Positions 1 to 6,318 of a DNA stretch of 6,737 nt are shown here, one piece after another. The stretch spans positions 1-6,737 of the forward strand of contig CAMLKV010000120.1 in NCBI GenBank assembly GCA_946480635.1, given 5' to 3'. The notes under the pieces were generated by a model that saw only the letters and a program-made list of their open reading frames with translations, did no database searches and had not been told where the DNA came from. The first letter of the stretch is position 1; every line of letters starts with the position of its first letter. The stretch comes from an uncultured Flavobacterium sp. GTDB lineage: Bacteria > Bacteroidota > Bacteroidia > Flavobacteriales > Flavobacteriaceae. The position numbers and the translations under genes were made by a program.

Positions 1-687
1 ACTTTAGCTAAAGATTTAGTTGAAAGAGCTATCAACTTCTCCTCTAAAGAAGATTTCTTAGCTTCTGATTTCAACGGAATTACTGTTGCAGAAAAATTAA
101 TCGAGCAAACAGGCGTTATCGGTGAAAAAATCGAAATCGGTGGTTTCGAAATTTTAGAAGGTGCTTTCGTTGGATCTTATGTTCACGTTAACAAAATTGC
201 TGCTTTAACTGCAATTTCTGCTCCAATTGCTAATGCTGATGTTTTAACTAAAGACATCTCTATGCAAGTTGCTTCTATGGGAGCTGATACATTATCTTAC
301 AAAGATTTTGATCCTGCTTTCGTTGAATCTGAACTTGCTGCTCGTATTGCTGTAATCGAAAAAGAAAATGAAGAGGCAAAACGTTTAGGAAAAACTTTGA
401 AAAATGTTCCTAAATATATTTCTTACTCTCAATTAACTGAAGAAGTTTTAAAGCAAGCTGAAGAAGATGCTAAAGCAGAATTAAAAGCTGAAGGTAAACC
501 AGAACAAATTTGGGATAAAATTATTCCTGGAAAAATTCAACGTTTCATCTCTGACAATACTACTTTAGATCAAGAGAAAGCTTTATTAGATCAAAACTTC
601 ATCAAAGATGATACTAAAAAAGTTAGTGATTATGTTAAAGGATTTAATGTTGAAATCACAGGTTTCAAAAGAGTTAGTTTAGGATAA
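1..687 (+). CDS. tsf: Elongation factor Ts, 3' portion (5' end outside window)
   Basis: EF-Ts is the cytoplasmic nucleotide exchange factor that releases GDP from EF-Tu so that EF-Tu can reload with GTP. The frame is open from base 1 to a TAA at 685-687, giving 228 codons, so the N-terminal UBA-like and EF-Tu-contact region is missing. Recognisable parts are VGSYVHVNKIAALTAI (about fragment residues 58-73), ISMQVASMGADTLSY (86-100), the GKPEQIWDKIIPGKIQRF stretch (about 165-182) and the C-terminal VEITGFKR, all in family order. A charged segment of about 45 residues between the IEKE and GKPEQ motifs is longer than in E. coli EF-Ts; I recall such insertions in Bacteroidota homologues. Codon use is strongly biased (TTC, ATC, AAC, GCT), as in highly expressed genes and unlike the downstream genes. 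A terminator follows within about 22 bases. rpsB would be expected upstream, outside the window. Confidence 0.97.
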   Translation, partial: TLAKDLVERAINFSSKEDFLASDFNGITVAEKLIEQTGVIGEKIEIGGFEILEGAFVGSYVHVNKIAALTAISAPIANADVLTKDISMQVASMGADTLSYKDFDPAFVESELAARIAVIEKENEEAKRLGKTLKNVPKYISYSQLTEEVLKQAEEDAKAELKAEGKPEQIWDKIIPGKIQRFISDNTTLDQEKALLDQNFIKDDTKKVSDYVKGFNVEITGFKRVSLG

Positions 688-708
688 TCAACATCTTAAA
701 TCACATAC

Positions 709-738
709 AAAACCTCAGTCAATGACTGAGGTTTTTTT
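709..738 (+). terminator. Intrinsic terminator of tsf
   Basis: A perfect inverted repeat pairs AAAACCTCAGTC (709-720) with GACTGAGGTTTT (724-735) around a 3-base AAT loop, and runs into seven Ts (732-738). It starts about 20 bases after the tsf stop codon and should end the tsf transcript. The T run abuts the promoter of the next gene. Confidence 0.93.
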
Positions 739-754
739 ATTTCTGCAAATCTGT

Positions 755-762
755 TATCTTTG
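755..762 (+). promoter_or_regulatory. Bacteroidota -7 promoter box (TATCTTTG) for the transporter gene
   Basis: TATCTTTG fits the TAnnTTTG consensus exactly. The expected -33 TTTG is only approximated by the T run of the preceding terminator, about 19 bases upstream. The box ends 14 bases before the ATG at 777, so the inferred mRNA leader is only about 7-10 nucleotides. No SD sequence is visible. Confidence 0.65.
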
Positions 763-776
763 AGAAAACGCAAATC

Positions 777-1436
777 ATGTTCAAAACCAAAAAAGACATT
801 GTATTTATAGTTCTTGCGGGAATTTTTATAACAAACGCTATAGTTGCAGAATTAATTGGTGGAAAACTAATACAAATAGGGCCATTTTTAATGAGTATTG
901 GAATTTTGCCATGGCCAGTTGTTTTCCTCACCACTGATTTGATTAATGAACACTTTGGAAAAGACGGAGTAAAAAAACTATCTTTTATTACAGCCGGATT
1001 AATAGGATATTGTATCTTACTACTTTTGGTAGGAACAAAAATTCCAGCATTTGAAACAGGACAAACTGTAAATGACGAGCAGTTTTATGCAGTATTTGGT
1101 CAAGGATTACTCATAATGATTGCAAGTATAATTGCTTTCTTAGTTTCACAATTGGTTGATGTATCAGTTTTCTGGATTCTCAGAAATAAAACTGGAAAGA
1201 AGATGATTTGGTTACGAAGCACAGGATCAACCGTTATTTCGCAATTAATTGATAGCTTCATAGTTTCTGGCATTGCTTTTTGGTTAACCGGAAAAATCTC
1301 CACCAAAGATTACATAAACATGTCTCTTTCAGGATATAGCTTTAAATTGATAATAGCAATTGCTTTAACACCTCTGATCTATCTGGGGCATTATTTGATT
1401 GAAAAATACTTGCATTCAGAAGAAAAAACTACCTAA
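777..1436 (+). CDS. Queuosine precursor transporter (VUT/YhhQ family, DUF165)
   Basis: This is a probable inner-membrane transporter that takes up a queuosine precursor (preQ0 or preQ1 in characterised YhhQ proteins) for tRNA wobble-base modification; the exact substrate here is inferred from family. The 219-residue product has the family length and about six hydrophobic segments (roughly 8-25, 33-52, 67-86, 106-134, 152-170 and 187-207). Family hallmarks include NAIVAELIGGK (20-30), the WPVVFLTTDLINEHFG segment (46-61) with its acidic residues, SQLVDVSVFWILR (124-136), and WLRSTGSTVISQLIDS (145-160). The ATG at 777 is the natural start because it opens a short basic N-terminus before the first helix and lies just behind a promoter box. 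The gene sits between tsf and pyrH as an independent unit, separated from tsf by a terminator. No preQ1 riboswitch is evident in the short leader. Confidence 0.88.
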   Translation: MFKTKKDIVFIVLAGIFITNAIVAELIGGKLIQIGPFLMSIGILPWPVVFLTTDLINEHFGKDGVKKLSFITAGLIGYCILLLLVGTKIPAFETGQTVNDEQFYAVFGQGLLIMIASIIAFLVSQLVDVSVFWILRNKTGKKMIWLRSTGSTVISQLIDSFIVSGIAFWLTGKISTKDYINMSLSGYSFKLIIAIALTPLIYLGHYLIEKYLHSEEKTT

Positions 1437-1466
1437 AACAGTATTTCTAAAATCGTAGATAATCTC

Positions 1467-1474
1467 TATATTTG
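1467..1474 (+). promoter_or_regulatory. Bacteroidota -7 promoter box (TATATTTG) for pyrH-frr
   Basis: TATATTTG is an exact TAnnTTTG match in the 57-base gap before pyrH. A TTTC at 1444-1447, 19 bases upstream, is a one-mismatch -33 element. Transcription would begin near 1479-1482, giving a leader of about 12-15 nucleotides before the pyrH ATG at 1494. There is no terminator hairpin after the preceding transporter gene, so read-through from it may add to pyrH expression. Confidence 0.72.
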
Positions 1475-1486
1475 CACAGCTAAACA

Positions 1487-1492
1487 ATGTAA
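1487..1492 (+). other. Start-stop minimal uORF (ATG-TAA) in the pyrH leader
   Basis: ATG (1487-1489) is directly followed by TAA (1490-1492), and the pyrH ATG begins two bases later at 1494 in a different frame. It lies downstream of the predicted transcription start, so it should be in the mRNA. Whether ribosomes use it is unknown; it may be chance in AT-rich sequence. Confidence 0.3.
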
Positions 1493-1493
1493 A

Positions 1494-2201
1494 ATGAAAT
1501 ACAAGAGAATACTTCTAAAATTAAGTGGCGAAGCACTAATGGGAGATCGTCAATATGGAATTGACCCTAAAAGATTAGGTGAATATGCCGAAGAAATTAA
1601 ACAAATTCATGATTTAGGAGTAGAAATCGCTATTGTAATTGGAGGAGGAAATATCTTTAGAGGTGTTGCTGGAGCAAGTAACGGAATGGACCGCGTTCAA
1701 GGTGATTATATGGGAATGCTTGCCACTGTAATTAATGGAATGGCATTACAAGGAGCCTTGGAAGAAAAAGGAATGTTAACTCGACTTCAAACTGCTTTAA
1801 AAATTGAAGCCATTGCAGAACCATACATCAAACGTCGTGCTGTAAGACATCTTGAAAAGAATCGTATCGTAATATTTGGAGCAGGAACTGGAAATCCTTA
1901 TTTCACAACAGACACGGCTGCAGTTTTAAGAGGAATTGAAGTTGATGCTGATGTAATTTTAAAAGGAACACGTGTTGACGGAGTCTACAACGCAGATCCA
2001 GAAAAAAACCCTGATGCAGTTAAATTTGATTATATTTCATTTGACGATGTATTAGCAAAAGGATTAAATGTAATGGACACAACAGCATTCACATTAAGTC
2101 AAGAAAATAAATTACCAATTATTGTGTTTGACATGAATAAAGAAGGTAATTTATTAAGAATTTGTAAAGGAGAAAACGTAGGAACAGTAGTTAATATATA
2201 A
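1494..2201 (+). CDS. pyrH: UMP kinase (uridylate kinase)
   Basis: PyrH phosphorylates UMP to UDP with ATP in cytoplasmic pyrimidine nucleotide synthesis; bacterial enzymes are hexamers of the amino-acid-kinase fold, typically activated by GTP and inhibited by UTP. The 235-residue length is normal. Family motifs appear in order: the N-terminal [14 protein letters not shown] (4-17), the glycine loop IGGGNIFRG (49-57), [20 protein letters not shown] (65-84) for UMP binding, the [13 protein letters not shown] stretch (131-143), the nucleotide-binding [13 protein letters not shown] (157-169), and [12 protein letters not shown] (190-201). All key residues seem intact. The ATG at 1494 gives the canonical [10 protein letters not shown] start and lies 19 bases after a promoter box. 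frr follows after 56 bases with no terminator between, the pyrH-frr pairing common to many bacteria. Confidence 0.98.
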   Translation: MKYKRILLKLSGEALMGDRQYGIDPKRLGEYAEEIKQIHDLGVEIAIVIGGGNIFRGVAGASNGMDRVQGDYMGMLATVINGMALQGALEEKGMLTRLQTALKIEAIAEPYIKRRAVRHLEKNRIVIFGAGTGNPYFTTDTAAVLRGIEVDADVILKGTRVDGVYNADPEKNPDAVKFDYISFDDVLAKGLNVMDTTAFTLSQENKLPIIVFDMNKEGNLLRICKGENVGTVVNI

Positions 2202-2257
2202 CAACCCGTCAAAGTAATCTAACACTGATAACCGAGACAGAAAACTGAAAACTAAAA

Positions 2258-2821
2258 ATGACTGAAGAAATAAATTTTATACTAGACAGCACTAAAGAAT
2301 CTATGGAAGGTTCAATTGCTCACTTAGAAAAAGAATTTTTAAATATTCGTGCTGGTAAAGCATCCCCTCAAATGTTAGGCGGTGTATTTGTAGACTATTA
2401 TGGCTCACAAACCCCTCTTTCACAAGTTGCTAACATCAATACTCCCGATGCAAGAACTATCACTGTTACGCCTTGGGAAAAAAACATGTTACAACCTATT
2501 GAAAAAGCCATCATGATAGCTAATATTGGCTTTAATCCAATGAACAATGGTGATAACATTATCATATCTGTTCCACCACTAACGGAAGAACGTCGTAAAG
2601 ATTTAGTAAAACAAGCCAAATCTGAAGCTGAAGACGCAAAAATCGGTATTCGTAATGCTCGTAAAGATGCAAATACAGAGATCAAAAAATTAGAAAAAGA
2701 TGGAACATCTGAAGATATTTGTAAAACTGCTGAAGAAAATGTTCAGAAATTAACAGATGCATATATCAAGAAAATAGATGACCATTTAGCTATCAAAGAA
2801 GCTGAAATAATGAAGGTTTAA
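2258..2821 (+). CDS. frr: Ribosome recycling factor
   Basis: RRF acts with EF-G to split the post-termination ribosome so subunits can be reused; it is cytoplasmic and essential in most bacteria. The 187-residue product matches the family's usual length of about 185. Visible motifs are LEKEFLNIRAGKASP (23-37), VDYYGSQTPLSQVANI (45-60), the domain II stretch TITVTPWEKNM (67-77), IGFNPMNNGDNIIISVPPLT (90-109) followed by EERRKDLVKQA, and the domain I helix IGIRNARKDAN (129-139), which keeps the family's arginines. The ATG at 2258 follows an A-rich stretch without a Shine-Dalgarno motif. There is no TAnnTTTG box in the 56-base gap after pyrH, so expression is inferred to come from the pyrH transcript. 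A terminator follows 26 bases after the stop. Confidence 0.98.
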   Translation: MTEEINFILDSTKESMEGSIAHLEKEFLNIRAGKASPQMLGGVFVDYYGSQTPLSQVANINTPDARTITVTPWEKNMLQPIEKAIMIANIGFNPMNNGDNIIISVPPLTEERRKDLVKQAKSEAEDAKIGIRNARKDANTEIKKLEKDGTSEDICKTAEENVQKLTDAYIKKIDDHLAIKEAEIMKV

Positions 2822-2847
2822 GTATACATACTTAACTAATAAAGTAC

Positions 2848-2871
2848 AATCCGCATTTCTGCGGATTTTTT
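2848..2871 (+). terminator. Intrinsic terminator of pyrH-frr
   Basis: AATCCGCA (2848-2855) pairs with TGCGGATT (2860-2867) around a TTTC loop and continues into six Ts (2866-2871). It closes the pyrH-frr unit. Confidence 0.92.
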
Positions 2872-2888
2872 ATTATCGAAATTTTAAC

Positions 2889-2918
2889 TTTGATATTAAC
2901 AAAATTTTAATATTTTTG
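2889..2918 (+). promoter_or_regulatory. Full Bacteroidota promoter (-33 TTTG / -7 TATTTTTG)
   Basis: TTTG at 2889-2892 and TATTTTTG at 2911-2918 are separated by 18 bases and match both consensus elements, the best promoter in the window. It lies just after the frr terminator and 38 bases before the ATG at 2957. It probably drives the three-gene unit that runs to the terminator at 6239-6264. Confidence 0.78.
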
Positions 2919-2956
2919 GATTCCTAGCAAATTAAGTAACCCAAAAACAAGACCCC

Positions 2957-4033
2957 ATGAAAAGTTTAAAATTACATTTTACGCTAATCTTACTTTTATT
3001 TACTCAGTCTTTACTTTTTTCTCAAGAAAATGAAAATATTTTTGCCGGAATAGAAATAGGAAGCAAAGGAATAAAAATGTCAGTTATCGATGTTTATAAC
3101 ATCAAAAAAGGAGGTTTTACCATCAAATCTTATTGGACAGAAAATGTAGCAATCGCAAAAGGTATTTCGATAGACGGTAATTTAGCTCAAGAAGATATTG
3201 ACAGAGCGGCTAATGTTGTAGTTACGAATTACAAAAAAATCAAAAATGAAATTGGTGTTACCGATGCAAACATTTTCATTGTTGGTTCATCTGGTGTTGC
3301 TATGGCTAAAAACACACAAGCGCTTATTGATAAAGTAAAAGCAACGACAGGTAAAGACATGGAGTTTATAGATGCTCAAATGGAAGGAAAAATGCTTTTA
3401 AAAGGATGCATCCCTCCTGTCGACTATAAAGACTCAATGGTTTTAGATATTGGAGGTGGTAATACAAAAGGTGGCTATGTAGATGTCTACAATAGTGAAA
3501 ACTTTGTATTTTTCCCGCTTAGCTTAAATTATGGAACAATTACTCTAACTGAAGCTGTTCTTAAAAAAACAAGAAATGATGAAATAAACGAGTTCAACAT
3601 CAAATCTTTTGGTTTTTTACCTACTCTTCGTGAGCAAGTTAATGCCATGTATGCTTCAAAACCTACTGCACTTGAAAAAGAAAAAGTATATATGTCTGGA
3701 GGAGCGGTTTGGGCTTTTTACACCTTGTATTATGGTGGTGCAAAAGAAGCTTTTAACGAATTCAAATTAGAAGATGTAATCAACTATGATGCTATTCTAA
3801 AAAACAATTTTAAAAAATTTGAAGAACAAGCAAAAACTGATAAAGAAGCAGAAAAGGTTCTAAAAACTTATTCTCAAAAATATCTTATATCAGGTAGCAA
3901 TATTTTACTGGTTTGTTTGGAAGCTATTCCTGATATAAATGGGAAAAAATTATATTTTGCTAAAGAAGGACAAATAGCTTGGCTAGTTTCTTATGTTGCT
4001 GATAGATCTAAAAAAGTCAAAAAAATCTACTAA
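2957..4033 (+). CDS. Exported Ppx/GppA-like (actin-fold) protein of unknown function
   Basis: The 358-residue product begins with a signal peptide (K2, K5, hydrophobic 8-21, likely cleavage after S22 in LLFS|QEN), so it should act in the periplasm or envelope. The mature part looks like the Ppx/GppA exopolyphosphatase/pppGpp-phosphatase branch of the ASKHA fold: GIEIGSKGIK (31-40) resembles the first phosphate loop, FIVGSSGVAMAKN (107-119) the ATSALREAxN segment, FIDAQMEGKMLLKG (137-150) the SGxEEARLIxxG segment, VLDIGGGNTKGGYV (162-175) the DIGGGSTE loop, and YMSGGAVWA (245-253) plus YLISGSNILL (309-318) the later glycine motifs. By eye, E143 corresponds to catalytic Glu121 of E. coli Ppx, but K171 replaces the Glu of GGGSTE and A115 replaces the conserved Arg. 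Canonical polyphosphatase activity is therefore doubtful, and a periplasmic ATP or polyphosphate supply is not obvious. It is the first gene of a likely operon with the MFS transporter. Homology is moderately sure; function is unknown. Confidence 0.72.
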   Translation: MKSLKLHFTLILLLFTQSLLFSQENENIFAGIEIGSKGIKMSVIDVYNIKKGGFTIKSYWTENVAIAKGISIDGNLAQEDIDRAANVVVTNYKKIKNEIGVTDANIFIVGSSGVAMAKNTQALIDKVKATTGKDMEFIDAQMEGKMLLKGCIPPVDYKDSMVLDIGGGNTKGGYVDVYNSENFVFFPLSLNYGTITLTEAVLKKTRNDEINEFNIKSFGFLPTLREQVNAMYASKPTALEKEKVYMSGGAVWAFYTLYYGGAKEAFNEFKLEDVINYDAILKNNFKKFEEQAKTDKEAEKVLKTYSQKYLISGSNILLVCLEAIPDINGKKLYFAKEGQIAWLVSYVADRSKKVKKIY

Positions 4034-4098
4034 GTAAATTTTTAATAATCAAAAGAATTTAGATTCCTAATTTTTAATGCTTGTAAGCTCCCAAACCA

Positions 4099-5343
4099 AT
4101 GCAGCGTTATTTAACCTCCTATATAAATAATTTCAAAGGATTTTCTCGTGAAATATGGGTATTAACGCTTATAACTTACATAAATAGGACTGGCGCAATG
4201 GTAATGCCTTTCTTGACAAAGTATTTACACGAAGAATTTTTCTTTTCTTTCAACGAAATAGGTTGGATGATGGCTTGCATAGGAGTAGGATCATTAACTG
4301 GATCATGGCTTGGAGGTAAATTAACAGACAAAATAGGGTATTTTACCATTATGCTTTCCAGTCTTTTTTTGACAGGTTTTGGTATAATTGCTTTAATGTT
4401 TTTATATGATTTTGTCGAATTATGTGTTGGGTTATTCTTAATCACAGCAATTGCTGATATGTATAAACCTGCGATGTATGTTGCAGTCTCTAACTTTACA
4501 AACAAAGAAAACAGAACAAGAGCGCTGACACTTATAAGACTTGCTGTAAATCTAGGGATTGTATCAGGTCCAATTATAGCTGGAATGTTAATCCAAAAAG
4601 ACAACTATGATTTGTTATTTTGGATAGACGGATTAACCTGCATAATTGCAATCACAGTTTTCATGCTATTAATAGATGAAAGTAAAATTTATAAAGCTAG
4701 AAAAACCATATTAAGAAAACAAAGGAGCGAAGCTGCTTTAGTTGAAAAAAGTAACATGTTCGATAAAAACTTTATTCTATTTTTATTTGCAAGTTTTATT
4801 ACTGCATTTTTATTTTTTCAATTATTCACAACAATACCACTTTACAATACAGAAAAATTAAAACTCAATGAAATTGAAATAGGCTTGCTACTCTCATTAA
4901 ACGGGATAATAATTTTCCTTTTTGAAATGCCACTAATTGGCTTTTTGGAGACAAAAAAATATGAAGACACTAAAATAATTTTATTAGGATCCGTGTTTAT
5001 GACATTAGGGTTCTTTTGTCTATTGATTTCAAAATCAATAGGAATTATGGCGTTGAGCATTTTTTTAATTACCATTGGTCAAATACTTTTATTTTCTTTT
5101 TCTAACACCTTTGCATTCAATAGAGCAATTAAAGGCCATGAAGGAAAATATATGGCTTTATACACAATGAGTTTTAGTGTTGCTCAAATAACAAGTCCTA
5201 AAATTGGATTTACAGTTATTGAAAATTTTAACTACTTTTCTAACTGGTTATTAATGGCTACAGTTGGTCTAATAGGAATTAGTATGTATTATATCCTAGA
5301 CAAGAACATTAAATCAGAAAACAATTATAAAATTCAGTCATAA
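4099..5343 (+). CDS. MFS transporter, 12-helix, substrate unknown
   Basis: This 414-residue inner-membrane protein has the length and hydrophobic pattern of a 12-helix major facilitator, probably a proton-driven exporter of the DHA1 type. Two six-helix halves are joined by a basic cytoplasmic loop at about 193-222. Motif A is clear in the helix 2-3 loop as LGGKLTDKIG (71-80). RALTLIRLAVNLGIVSGPII (141-160) combines the helix 4 arginine (R147) with a GP-containing motif C-like helix 5, which favours an antiporter or efflux role. The start is fixed by an in-frame TAA at 4084-4086, with 4099 the first ATG after it. The 65-base gap from the Ppx/GppA-like gene holds no terminator and no good promoter (TAATTTTT at 4068-4075 is a one-mismatch -7 box), suggesting co-transcription. 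The next gene starts 5 bases after its stop. The substrate cannot be inferred. Confidence 0.88.
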   Translation: MQRYLTSYINNFKGFSREIWVLTLITYINRTGAMVMPFLTKYLHEEFFFSFNEIGWMMACIGVGSLTGSWLGGKLTDKIGYFTIMLSSLFLTGFGIIALMFLYDFVELCVGLFLITAIADMYKPAMYVAVSNFTNKENRTRALTLIRLAVNLGIVSGPIIAGMLIQKDNYDLLFWIDGLTCIIAITVFMLLIDESKIYKARKTILRKQRSEAALVEKSNMFDKNFILFLFASFITAFLFFQLFTTIPLYNTEKLKLNEIEIGLLLSLNGIIIFLFEMPLIGFLETKKYEDTKIILLGSVFMTLGFFCLLISKSIGIMALSIFLITIGQILLFSFSNTFAFNRAIKGHEGKYMALYTMSFSVAQITSPKIGFTVIENFNYFSNWLLMATVGLIGISMYYILDKNIKSENNYKIQS

Positions 5344-5348
5344 TTTCG

Positions 5349-6212
5349 ATGCAAAAAAATACTCAAAAAGTAAACAACAATTTAAAAACTGTAATTATTC
5401 TTCTGGCGACAACACTTCTTGGAAGCATGTATTACATCTATAAAATGTCAGACAGATCAAAGGACATTATTGTTTCACTTCGTGAGGAAAAACACAATGT
5501 TTTAAAAGATCTTGAGAAGTCTCAAAGACTATTAGCACAGACAATGACAAGCAATAGTTCTTTATCAAAAAAAGTAGCTTCAGAAGAATTACGAATTAGA
5601 AAATTGATTACTGAACTAAAAAAGAAAAAAGATCTGAGCGCAACTAATATTGCGGATTACAAAAAGAGTGTTACTGATATTGACAATAGAATTGGAGATT
5701 TATTAAATGAAGTTGATCTTTATAAAAAGAAAATTGATAGTACCAATATTGCTTTAAAAAGAGAAAAAACTAAAAATGACACTTTGTTAACTGCACACAA
5801 AAAACTAACAAAAAAAATATCCACAGCTTCAAAACTATATTTTTACGATTTACAGACTAATTTCTTCAAAACACGCAGTTCAGGAAAGCAAATAGAAACA
5901 AAAAAAGCTAGCAAAACAGATTTAATAACTGTCACATTCGCAATTGCAGAAAATGAACTTGTAAAACCAACAACAAAAGAGTTTTTTGTCCAAATAATTG
6001 ACAGTAAAAACAATATTGTTGGAACAAAAAAAGAAAAGAAATTTGGTATTAAATCATTAGCATACAGTTCTTCAAAAGAAATAAAGTATGAAGGGAAAAC
6101 GACACCCGTAAAAATAGAAATACCTACTAACGACTTAGAATCAGGTTCCTTTTTTATTAATATATTTGATAAATCTAAGCTAATATTGAATTCTTCATTT
6201 GAATTAGAATAA
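5349..6212 (+). CDS. Membrane-anchored coiled-coil protein with beta-rich C-terminal domain, unknown function
   Basis: The 287-residue product has a short basic N-terminus, one transmembrane helix at about 13-31 (LKTVIILLATTLLGSMYYIY), a long charged heptad-like region from about 36 to 158 rich in K, E, L, S and D, and a C-terminal domain of about 120 residues with alternating hydrophobic residues suggesting beta strands (VTFAIAENE at 195-203, EFFVQIIDSKNNIVG at 211-225, VKIEIPTNDLESGSFFINIF at 254-273). No cleavage site follows the helix, so it is probably anchored in the inner membrane with the coiled coil and beta domain in the periplasm. I recall similar flavobacterial hypothetical proteins, sometimes loosely labelled as chromosome-partitioning proteins because of the coiled coil; nothing here supports that role. 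The 5-base gap implies translation coupled to the MFS gene, and a terminator follows 26 bases after the stop. The gene is real; its function is unknown. Confidence 0.82.
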   Translation: MQKNTQKVNNNLKTVIILLATTLLGSMYYIYKMSDRSKDIIVSLREEKHNVLKDLEKSQRLLAQTMTSNSSLSKKVASEELRIRKLITELKKKKDLSATNIADYKKSVTDIDNRIGDLLNEVDLYKKKIDSTNIALKREKTKNDTLLTAHKKLTKKISTASKLYFYDLQTNFFKTRSSGKQIETKKASKTDLITVTFAIAENELVKPTTKEFFVQIIDSKNNIVGTKKEKKFGIKSLAYSSSKEIKYEGKTTPVKIEIPTNDLESGSFFINIFDKSKLILNSSFELE

Positions 6213-6238
6213 TACACTTAACACTAACCAAAACCACT

Positions 6239-6264
6239 AAAATCTGCTTTATGCAGATTTTTTT
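6239..6264 (+). terminator. Intrinsic terminator closing the three-gene unit
   Basis: AAAATCTGC (6239-6247) pairs with GCAGATTTT (6253-6261) around a TTTAT loop, followed by Ts to 6264. It resembles the frr terminator in stem sequence and layout. Confidence 0.9.
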
Positions 6265-6276
6265 ATGGAATACATC

Positions 6277-6284
6277 TATATTTG
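6277..6284 (+). promoter_or_regulatory. Bacteroidota -7 promoter box (TATATTTG) for the DUF5686-like gene
   Basis: TATATTTG is an exact TAnnTTTG match located 13 bases after the preceding terminator and 34 bases before the ATG at 6319. A clear -33 TTTG is absent; only the T run of the terminator lies at about the right distance. The box helps to choose the downstream start, because the in-frame ATG at 6265 lies upstream of it. Confidence 0.68.
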
Positions 6285-6318
6285 TACATACCATTGTTGG
6301 TTTTTTTATTTTGTTTTG

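Noticed and set aside
688..776. preQ1 riboswitch ahead of the queuosine precursor transporter
   Set aside because: The gap is accounted for by the tsf terminator and a promoter box close to the ATG, and no H-type pseudoknot pattern was seen.
2821..2834. Short inverted repeat AGTAT-AC-ATACT after frr
   Set aside because: The 5-base stem with a 2-base loop is too weak to fold, and the real terminator lies 15 bases further on.
4034..4098. Possible promoter or terminator in the gap before the MFS gene
   Set aside because: TAATTTTT at 4068-4075 misses the final G of the -7 box and no TTTG lies at a suitable distance. The AT-only pairing of TAAATT and AATTTA is too weak and lacks a following T run.
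4176..4604. Long open frame on the minus strand inside the MFS gene (142 codons)
   Set aside because: It lies wholly within a convincing membrane transporter gene in the antisense direction, has no promoter or family motifs, and is the expected shadow of an AT-rich hydrophobic gene. The same holds for the antisense frames at 737-934, 1100-1306, 2398-2685, 4842-5075, 5843-6217 and 6387-6569.
6265..6318. In-frame upstream ATG at 6265 extending the DUF5686-like protein by 18 residues
   Set aside because: The extension begins upstream of the TATATTTG box at 6277-6284, so it would not be in the transcript from that promoter, and its aromatic, cysteine-containing residues would disrupt the normal signal peptide beginning at 6319.
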